A program made the translations under genes and the position numbers. A stretch of 7,708 nt of DNA from an uncultured Ruminococcus sp. (lineage in GTDB: Bacteria > Bacillota > Clostridia > Oscillospirales > Acutalibacteraceae), in contig CAMKNF010000094.1 in NCBI GenBank assembly GCA_946414115.1, positions 1 through 7,708 of the forward strand, read 5' to 3'. The notes below the pieces were generated by a model that ran no database searches, was not told the origin of the DNA, and saw only the letters and a program-made list of their open reading frames with translations. Shown one piece after another: positions 1 to 5,197 of the stretch; the stretch's first letter is position 1, and every line of letters starts with the position of its first letter.

Positions 1-45
1 CCACCGAGATCTACACTCTTTCCCTACACGACGCTCTTCCGATCT
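1..45 (+). other. Illumina TruSeq adapter contamination
   Basis: The first 45 bases match the 3' portion of the Illumina TruSeq universal adapter / read 1 primer, ending in the diagnostic GCTCTTCCGATCT at 33-45. Genomic sequence begins at 46. The adapter has no stop in the frame of the following gene, so an automatic caller would extend that gene with the artefact peptide PPRSTLFPYTTLFRS. This is library-derived DNA and should be trimmed; it carries no biological information about the organism. Confidence 0.98.
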
Positions 46-606
46 GCAAGGCTTCTGAATATTCCTATTACTGTTTTCGAAACAAATATTTTCACTGTAG
101 CCGACAAAACGGAAAAATCCCCCTGTTACTTATGCGCAAGAATGAGGAGAGGACACCTTTACAAAAAGGCACAGGATTTAGGGTGCAATAAAATTGCACT
201 CGGACATCATTTTAACGACGTAATTGAAACCACCCTGCTCGGAATGTTCTACGGCTCACAGCTTCAGTCAATGCCGCCGAAGCTTCACAGCACAAACTTT
301 AAGGGAATGGAGCTTATCCGTCCTATGTACTGTATTCACGAGGACGCAATAATCGCATGGCAAAAGTACAACGAGCTTGAGTTTATTCAGTGCGCCTGCC
401 GATTTACCGAGAATTGCGAAAACGGAACGGGCGACTCAAAACGTCAGGAGATTAAACAGCTTATAAAGGAGCTTAAAAAGACGAACCCGAATATTGAAAA
501 GAGCATTTTCAACAGTATTCATTCCGTCTGCCTTGACACAATGGTGGGGTATAAGTCAAACGGAGTTGAGCACAGCTTTCTTGATAGTTATGATGAAATA
601 AATTAA
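46..606 (+). CDS. ttcA: TtcA-family tRNA 2-thiolation protein, 5'-truncated
   Basis: This is the C-terminal 186 codons of a PP-loop ATPase-superfamily protein of the TtcA type. In characterised members the enzyme 2-thiolates cytidine 32 of tRNA using ATP and an iron-sulfur cluster. The reading frame is open across the adapter junction, so the true start and the N-terminal SGGxDS PP-loop lie outside the window. Visible family marks, numbering codons from base 46, are a CxxC pair (C27, C30) followed by RMRRGHLY, a GHHFND segment (53-58, usually GHHxDD), MPPKLHST, IRPMY, and a third cysteine region IQCACRFTEN (C116, C118). The tail SKRQEIKQLIKELKK resembles clostridial homologues. The first ATG in the window (142) is internal, because conserved cysteines precede it. 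The gene ends in a terminator and converges on potD. The family call is strong; 2-thiocytidine specificity in this organism is inferred. Confidence 0.85.
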   Translation, partial: ARLLNIPITVFETNIFTVADKTEKSPCYLCARMRRGHLYKKAQDLGCNKIALGHHFNDVIETTLLGMFYGSQLQSMPPKLHSTNFKGMELIRPMYCIHEDAIIAWQKYNELEFIQCACRFTENCENGTGDSKRQEIKQLIKELKKTNPNIEKSIFNSIHSVCLDTMVGYKSNGVEHSFLDSYDEIN

Positions 607-645
607 AAAAACAGGGACGGCAAAAACCGTCCCTGAAATATTTTT
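605..645. terminator. Bidirectional rho-independent terminator between ttcA and potD
   Basis: A perfect 9-bp stem, CAGGGACGG (612-620) and CCGTCCCTG (627-635), encloses a 6-nt loop. On the minus strand it is followed by seven U residues (complement of A605-A611), and on the plus strand by AAATATTTTT. It lies between the convergent stops of the ttcA-like gene (606) and potD (659), so it can end both transcripts. The minus-strand side, which ends the pot operon, has the stronger U-tract. Confidence 0.9.
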
Positions 646-658
646 AGATATAAATTAT

Positions 659-1732
659 TTATTCAGCCTGAATTTTTACGAACTGTTCCTGCATATAAGC
701 GTATACATCGTCGGGAACATTTGTAAATACATAGCATTTGTCAAGGTATTCGTCACTCGGGAAGATAAGCTCGCTCTGCTTCATATCCTCGTCAAGGTAC
801 TCGTCATATGCTTTCTGATTCGGTGTTGCGTAATTGAGATATTTGCAGTTATCTGCCGCAACCTCAGGCTTCTGCATAAAGTTGATAAACTTCTCTGCGT
901 TTTCCTTGTTCTTACTGCATTTCGGAATACACATTGCGTCATAGAAAAGGTTTGCTCCGTCCTCGGGCATTGCATAGTCAAGATCCTCGTTTGCGTCCAT
1001 CATTGTCACAACGTCGCCTGCATAGTAGGGCGCAATTGCCGCCTGACTTTTTTCCATTTCGGTAAATACCTGATCCATTACGTACTTTTTAAGTAACGGC
1101 TTCTGCTTTGCAAGCTTTTCAGCCGCCTTGTCAACGTCTTCCTTTGTGCAGTTTGCAGGGTTTATTCCGCAAAGCTGCATTGCAATTGCCATTGCGTCAC
1201 GGCTGTTGTTGAACTGAAGAATCTGACCCTTAAGGCTTTCATCCCAGAGTGCGTCCCACGAGGTAGGCTTTTTGCTTACCTTTGTCTTGTCATAAACCAT
1301 TGCGGTAACGCCCCAGCTGTAGCAGACTGTGTATTTTCCCTCGGGGTCGCAGTCAAGCTTCTTAAAGCGATCCATAATGTTTTCATAATTCGGAATGTTG
1401 TCAAAATCAAGTTCAAGCAGCATATCCTCTTCGATGAGCTTACTTATCATATAGTCCGACGGAATAATAACATCGTAGCTTACGTTGCTGTTTTTCAGCA
1501 TATTGTAAAGCTCTTCGTTCGTTTCATAGGTGGTGTAGTTTACCTTGATTCCCGTTTCGCTCTCAAATTCGTCGATAACGTCCATAAGGTCGTCCTCACC
1601 GTTCGAGATATACTCGCCCCAGTTGTAGACGTTCACTTCACCGGCGCTACTGCTGTTGCCGCAGCCCGAAAAACAGGCTGCAAACGACGCTGTCATTAAT
1701 ACAGCAAGGATAATACTGATTGTTCTTTTCAT
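659..1732 (-). CDS. potD: Spermidine/putrescine-binding lipoprotein PotD
   Basis: This 357-residue extracellular substrate-binding protein captures polyamines and delivers them to the PotBC channel. Residues 1-23 form a lipoprotein signal peptide (KR start, hydrophobic core) ending in FSGC, with C24 as the lipidated cysteine; phenylalanine at -3 is less usual than leucine. The mature protein begins with VNVYNWGEYI (33-42), the PotD hallmark, with W38 and Y41 expected to line the ligand pocket. Other PotD-like segments are YSWGVTAMVYD (138-148), SWDALW (158-163), SRDAMAIAM (177-185) and LFYDAMCIP (262-270). By manual alignment to E. coli PotD, D179 and D265 match acidic residues that bind the polyamine amines, while a binding-site Trp is replaced by Tyr in APYYAGD (234-240). 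It is the last gene of potABCD, 31 bp after potC, with an AAGGGAG ribosome site at 1741-1747. Putrescine versus spermidine preference cannot be read from sequence. Confidence 0.93.
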   Translation of the reverse strand: MKRTISIILAVLMTASFAACFSGCGNSSSAGEVNVYNWGEYISNGEDDLMDVIDEFESETGIKVNYTTYETNEELYNMLKNSNVSYDVIIPSDYMISKLIEEDMLLELDFDNIPNYENIMDRFKKLDCDPEGKYTVCYSWGVTAMVYDKTKVSKKPTSWDALWDESLKGQILQFNNSRDAMAIAMQLCGINPANCTKEDVDKAAEKLAKQKPLLKKYVMDQVFTEMEKSQAAIAPYYAGDVVTMMDANEDLDYAMPEDGANLFYDAMCIPKCSKNKENAEKFINFMQKPEVAADNCKYLNYATPNQKAYDEYLDEDMKQSELIFPSDEYLDKCYVFTNVPDDVYAYMQEQFVKIQAE

Positions 1733-1763
1733 TTCTCAATCTCCCTTAAAAAATTTTTATTAA

Positions 1764-2579
1764 TCACGTCTTTTGTGATTTTACCTTTTCCTCGTGCCTT
1801 TCACGCAGATTAATGATAATCATTATGATAAGCACCGCAAGAAACAGCAAAGCCGAAAGAGCGTTGATTTTCGGTGAAATTCTCCTGTGCGTCATTGAGT
1901 AAATTTCAATCGACAGGTTCTGGAACTTTGCACCCCTCGTAAAGTAGGTGATGATAAAGTCGTCAAGTGAATAGGTGAAACTCATAAGCAGTCCCGAGAA
2001 AATGCCGGGCATAAGCTCGTGAATAATAACTTTGTAGAAAGCCTGCCACTGGTTGCACCCAAGGTCGAGTGCGGCGCCATAAATACTGCTGTCCATTCGC
2101 CTTATTCTCGGCATAACGTTCAGTACTACGAACGGTACGCAAAAGCAGATATGCGAAATAAGCACAGTAACAAAGCCCATTTCAAAGTTGAACATAACGC
2201 CGAGGAACGTAAACAACAGCATAAGCGAAACGCCCATTACGATGTCGGGACTGATAATCGGAATGTTAGACGCATTCTGAATCAGCACACGCTTTTTGCC
2301 CTTGAAGTTGTTGATTCCGATTGCGGCGGCTGTGCCGAGAATCGTGGCAAAAAATGAAGCGAGTACGGCAATTATAATTGTATTGCCGAGAGCGTTCATA
2401 ATATTATCGTCTTTAAAAAGCTGTTCATACCATTTAAGCGAAAATCCCTTCCATACTGTACTTTTGCCCTTGTTGAAGGAGTAGAAAATCAGTACGGCAA
2501 TAGGCGCATAAAGAAAAACCATAATAAGCGCAATATAGATTTTTGAAAGTATGCCGCTTTTTTTATTTGTCTTTTTCAC
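1764..2579 (-). CDS. potC: Polyamine ABC transporter permease PotC
   Basis: This 271-residue inner-membrane permease pairs with PotB to form the polyamine translocation channel. About six hydrophobic segments are visible (roughly 12-34, 66-88, 106-130, 135-157, 190-211, 240-257). The cytoplasmic EAA-type coupling loop is GAALDLGCNQWQAFYKV (168-184) leading to MPG (190-192), where PotA docks. SLDDFIITYFTRG (204-216) matches the PotC-typical segment after that loop. The start is GTG: its bases overlap the potB stop as GTGA (2579-2576), and a perfect AGGAGG lies 7 nt upstream, so the two genes are probably translationally coupled. Length is normal for the family. The C-terminus is short and charged. 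Confidence 0.93.
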   Translation of the reverse strand: MKKTNKKSGILSKIYIALIMVFLYAPIAVLIFYSFNKGKSTVWKGFSLKWYEQLFKDDNIMNALGNTIIIAVLASFFATILGTAAAIGINNFKGKKRVLIQNASNIPIISPDIVMGVSLMLLFTFLGVMFNFEMGFVTVLISHICFCVPFVVLNVMPRIRRMDSSIYGAALDLGCNQWQAFYKVIIHELMPGIFSGLLMSFTYSLDDFIITYFTRGAKFQNLSIEIYSMTHRRISPKINALSALLFLAVLIIMIIINLRERHEEKVKSQKT

Positions 2580-3367
2580 GCAATCGCCTCCTCATCACCA
2601 AAGAAATTCATAAGAATGAGGAACACGAAGATAAACACCATAAGAATGAGCGAAATAGCCGAGCCGGTGTTCTGGTCCGTCCAGAAGATTTTGTCGATAA
2701 TATCGCCTATCATAATGTCATCTGTTCCGCCTAAATACTGCGAAACGAGGAAGGTGCTGGCACTCGGTACAAATACCATTGTAATACCCGAGATTACTCC
2801 GGGAATACTCAACGGAAAAATTACCTTTCTGAAAACAGCAAGACTGTTTGAGCCTAAATCCTGCGCCGCTTCAATAAGACCGCCGTCAATTTTGCTCATA
2901 ACCGTGTAAATCGGAAGCACCATAAACGGCAGATATTCGTAAACCATACCAAGCACAACCGCACCTGTGTTGCCGATATATGTTGCGTGTATTCCGAGCA
3001 TTGAAAGCAGCATATCAATCGGACCGTTATCCTGCAGCAGTGTAACCCATGCGTAAATTCTCAAAAGAAAGTTCATCCACATCGGAATCATCATAAGCAT
3101 AATTACGGTGTTCTGTGTGGAGTGCCTCATTTTTGTTATCAAATACGCAAGAGGATACGCAAGCAAAAGGCAGATAGCCGTTGAAATAAGTGCAATCCAG
3201 AGGGATTTCATAAATACGCCTGTATAGAAAAACGCATTTGCAAACGGTTCAAGCGAGAAGTTGCCGTTTTTGTCGGTAAATGCAGTACAACCGATCATAA
3301 TAATCGGAATCATCGTGAATATTACCATCCATATGATATAGGGGATAGAGGGCTTTCTTGATTTCAT
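2576..3367 (-). CDS. potB: Polyamine ABC transporter permease PotB
   Basis: This 263-residue membrane permease is the partner of PotC. Hydrophobic segments lie near 9-27, 54-79, 88-107, 134-156, 188-210 and 235-256. The EAA coupling motif is EAAQDLGSNSLAVFRKV (166-182) followed by PLSIPG (185-190). MIPMWMNFLLRIYAW (93-107) is a PotB-like stretch of the second half of the domain. Start and spacing: the ATG at 3367 follows the potA stop after only 2 bp, and its AGGAGG (3375-3380) lies within the last codons of potA, spaced 7 nt. The stop overlaps the potC GTG by 4 bp. Assignment as PotB rather than PotC rests on operon order plus the motifs. Confidence 0.92.
   Translation of the reverse strand: MKSRKPSIPYIIWMVIFTMIPIIMIGCTAFTDKNGNFSLEPFANAFFYTGVFMKSLWIALISTAICLLLAYPLAYLITKMRHSTQNTVIMLMMIPMWMNFLLRIYAWVTLLQDNGPIDMLLSMLGIHATYIGNTGAVVLGMVYEYLPFMVLPIYTVMSKIDGGLIEAAQDLGSNSLAVFRKVIFPLSIPGVISGITMVFVPSASTFLVSQYLGGTDDIMIGDIIDKIFWTDQNTGSAISLILMVFIFVFLILMNFFGDEEAIA
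2587..2592 (-). promoter_or_regulatory. Ribosome binding site fixing the GTG start of potC
   Basis: The minus strand reads AGGAGG, then CGATTGC, then GTG. This full anti-Shine-Dalgarno match at 7-nt spacing lies inside the 3' end of potB and supports the GTG at 2579 as the potC start. The same AGGAGG-N7 arrangement precedes potB (3375-3380). Confidence 0.85.
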
Positions 3368-3369
3368 AA

Positions 3370-4788
3370 TCAGCCCTCCTCAGTCTTGTCAATAACTTCA
3401 AACTGTGCCTTTGAAAAGTCAAACGCAAGCGGAACATACGTTGCAACCTGCTCGTCGGTGTCGCTTAACATAAGCCACTTTCTCTCGTCAGATTCAAGTA
3501 TAATTTCGTTGTGCTCACCCTTGTAGACAACCGACTCAATGTAAACGTCCTTTAAGTGCCCGATTCCGTCGCCTGCAAGCGAAAGAGCCTCGGGAGGAAG
3601 CGTAATTTTAACGCTTGTACCCTGCGCAAAATACTTGTTCTCAACCTTAACGGTTTCACCCTCAAGCTCAAATTCAAAGCAGTTCTCGTCCTCGCTTGAA
3701 TATGTAACCTCGGTTTCAATTATATTGTCATAGAACGGAAGCAGCTTGTTCATAATCTGAATGTTGAACGGAATTACCCTCATACCGATTTCACTCCCGA
3801 TTTCGGCAGACTTTGTGGAGTGAATGAGTATTTCACACTTTCCGCACCTTACGCTTATCTCGTAGTGAACGCCCTTGAATGTCAGCTTTTCAACAGTGCC
3901 CACAAGCTGACCGTTCTCGGGAGAGGTGATTTCAATATCCTCGGGGCGGATAACAACGTCAACGGGAGTGTTTTTGCCGAATCCCTTGTCAACACATTCA
4001 AGCTCTCTGCCGAGAATTTTAATACGGCAGTCGTCAATCATAGTGCCGTTTAAAATATTAGCCTCGCCGATAAAGTCGGCAACAAATGCGTTTACAGGCT
4101 CGTTGTAAATGTCCTCGGGAGTGCCTATTTGCTCAATCACGCCGTTGTTCATAACAACAACTCTGTCGCTCATTGTAAGAGCCTCTTCCTGGTCGTGAGT
4201 AACATATATAAATGTTTTTTCGGTTTTTTGCTGAATTTCCTTAAGCTCAATCTGCATACATTTTCGAAGCTTAAGGTCAAGAGCGCCCAAAGGCTCGTCA
4301 AGCAAAATAATATCGGGGTCGCAGACTAGTGCTCTTGCAATCGCAACACGCTGCTGTTGTCCTCCCGAAAGCTTTGAAATGTTGCGCTTTTCATAGCCCT
4401 TAAGGTCAACAGTAGCAAGCATCTTTGTAACTTTTCTTTTGATTTCGTCCTTAGGAACTTTTTTAAGCTTAAGTCCGAAAGCCACGTTGTCAAAGACATT
4501 GAGATGCGGAAACAGCGAATATTTCTGAAAAACGGTATTGACGTTTCTTTTGTTTGGAGGAGTACCGTTTATGCGCTTTCCGTCAAAAATGACGTCGCCG
4601 CTTTCAGGCTCAACAAAGCCTCCGATGATTCGCAGAGTAGTAGTTTTTCCGCAACCGCTCGGGCCTAAAATAGTAACAAATTCCTTTTCGTGAATATCAA
4701 GGTTAATATGGTTGAGAATAACCTCGCCGTCAAACCTTACAAAAATATCTTTTAATGAAACGATTGTGTTTTTTGCTGTCTGCTCCAT
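3370..4788 (-). CDS. potA: Polyamine ABC transporter ATPase PotA with extended C-terminus
   Basis: This 472-residue ABC ATPase powers polyamine import from the cytoplasmic face of PotBC. All nucleotide-binding motifs are intact: Walker A GPSGCGKTT (42-50), Q-loop Q88 in FQKYSLFPH, signature LSGGQQQR (140-147), Walker B IILLDEP (160-166), D-loop GALD (168-171) and switch histidine H198 in VTHDQEEA. A TOBE domain follows, marked by VVIRPEDIEI (278-287). Family members are commonly about 350-380 residues. This one has roughly 100 extra residues, and part of that tail (about 393-465, with ITLPPEALSL and VVYKGEHNEI) resembles the first TOBE repeat (about 277-347, VIRPEDIEI and LTFKGVHYEI). This suggests a second TOBE-like copy. 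It is the first gene of the operon, with AGGGGTG about 5-7 nt before the ATG. Polyamine rather than other type I importer specificity is supported by the adjoining potBCD. Confidence 0.93.
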   Translation of the reverse strand: MEQTAKNTIVSLKDIFVRFDGEVILNHINLDIHEKEFVTILGPSGCGKTTTLRIIGGFVEPESGDVIFDGKRINGTPPNKRNVNTVFQKYSLFPHLNVFDNVAFGLKLKKVPKDEIKRKVTKMLATVDLKGYEKRNISKLSGGQQQRVAIARALVCDPDIILLDEPLGALDLKLRKCMQIELKEIQQKTEKTFIYVTHDQEEALTMSDRVVVMNNGVIEQIGTPEDIYNEPVNAFVADFIGEANILNGTMIDDCRIKILGRELECVDKGFGKNTPVDVVIRPEDIEITSPENGQLVGTVEKLTFKGVHYEISVRCGKCEILIHSTKSAEIGSEIGMRVIPFNIQIMNKLLPFYDNIIETEVTYSSEDENCFEFELEGETVKVENKYFAQGTSVKITLPPEALSLAGDGIGHLKDVYIESVVYKGEHNEIILESDERKWLMLSDTDEQVATYVPLAFDFSKAQFEVIDKTEEG

Positions 4789-4826
4789 TTATGCACCCCT
4801 GTTCCGAAAATAATAAAAATCAGAAA

Positions 4827-4887
4827 AGGGGCGGATGCGCTGCGTCTGCAAGAACAGATTGTTTGCAGGCGAACACAGTCCGCCCCT
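4827..4887 (-). repeat. GC-rich palindromic element in potA leader (possible attenuator or mobile palindromic repeat)
   Basis: A perfect 9-bp inverted repeat, AGGGGCGGA (4827-4835) and TCCGCCCCT (4879-4887), encloses a second stem: CGTCTGCAA (4843-4851) against TTGCAGGCG (4863-4871), with one G-U pair in the transcript. Read on the minus strand, which is the potA direction, the outer stem is followed by UUUUCUGAUUUUUAUUA before the potA ribosome site. It could therefore act as an intrinsic terminator inside the leader. Its GC content contrasts sharply with the AT-rich surroundings, which also fits an inserted miniature palindromic repeat. Structure is seen; function is inference. Confidence 0.6.
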
Positions 4888-4926
4888 ACAAATTACTTCT
4901 TTGTAAAGACATAACCATGATCTGAA

Positions 4927-4952
4927 GAGAATCTAAAACTGTAAAGATTCTC
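4927..4952 (-). promoter_or_regulatory. Short hairpin in the potA 5' leader
   Basis: GAGAATCT (4927-4934) and AGATTCTC (4945-4952) form a perfect 8-bp inverted repeat around a 10-nt loop. It sits about 13-38 nt downstream of the predicted potA transcription start. No U-tract follows in either direction, so it is not a standard terminator. It could be a leader RNA structure or a protein-binding operator. Confidence 0.45.
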
Positions 4953-4971
4953 CGTAAAAAGACCAATAAAG

Positions 4972-5000
4972 ATTATATTCTAATATAAGTAAAAAGTCAA
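4972..5000 (-). promoter_or_regulatory. Sigma-A promoter of the potABCD operon
   Basis: On the minus strand TTGACT (5000-4995) is followed after exactly 17 nt by TATAAT (4977-4972), only one base from the full housekeeping consensus. An AT-rich tract (A6T5 around 5013-5023) just upstream of the -35 resembles an UP element. Transcription should start near 4965, giving a leader of about 175 nt before the potA ATG at 4788. Confidence 0.82.
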
Positions 5001-5137
5001 TTGATAATATGTAAAAAATTTTTATTGACGTATTTTTTATACATTATTGCAAAAGAAGAGCAAAAAAGTTTCTCTTTTACATCAGATTAAGGTGAAAAAT
5101 GCACAAAAATCACACCGGTAATTTGTAGGATAAAATA

Positions 5138-5166
5138 TATACTTTTTTTGTGGAATTTGCTATAAT
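5138..5166 (+). promoter_or_regulatory. Amylase promoter with extended -10
   Basis: TATAAT at 5161-5166 is preceded by TGC, forming an extended -10 (TGNTATAAT). The -35 at 17-nt spacing, TATACT (5138-5143), is weak, which is tolerable with an extended -10. Predicted transcription start is near 5173, leaving a leader of only about 25 nt with the ribosome site AAAGGATG (5183-5190) before the ATG at 5198. Confidence 0.7.
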
Positions 5167-5197
5167 AACACTGAATAATTATGAAAGGATGTTTTCA

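Larger units (their letters stand above)
4789..5197. other. Divergent intergenic regulatory region
   Basis: This 409-bp gap between potA (minus) and the amylase (plus) contains no convincing gene. It holds the potA ribosome site and leader with two inverted repeats (4827-4887, 4927-4952), a small TACAAA/TTTGTA stem (4887-4905), the potA promoter (4972-5000), an A/T-tract stretch (5010-5080) without recognised sites, and the amylase promoter and ribosome site (5138-5190). Confidence 0.8.

Noticed and set aside
1747..1761. The 15-mer TAAAAAATTTTTATT is shared with 5012-5026
   Set aside because: It is low-complexity A/T sequence in an AT-rich genome. One copy is a short intergenic spacer and the other lies near a promoter, so coincidence is likely.
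2019..2357. Plus-strand 112-codon ORF opposite potC
   Set aside because: It lies wholly antisense to a well-supported permease gene and its translation has no recognisable domain.
5025..5030. Plus-strand TTGACG as an alternative amylase -35
   Set aside because: No acceptable -10 hexamer occurs 15-19 bases downstream.
5099..5128. Nine-residue ORF (MHKNHTGNL) upstream of the amylase, as a leader peptide
   Set aside because: It lies upstream of the predicted amylase promoter, so it would not be in that transcript, and it has no strong ribosome site.
5182..5197. TGAAA-N6-TTTCA dyad over the amylase ribosome site, resembling a CcpA cre operator
   Set aside because: A cre site has the arms separated by four bases with a central CG. 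Here the spacing is six and the centre is GGATGT, and the left half is mostly the ribosome site. Catabolite control is plausible but not shown by this sequence.
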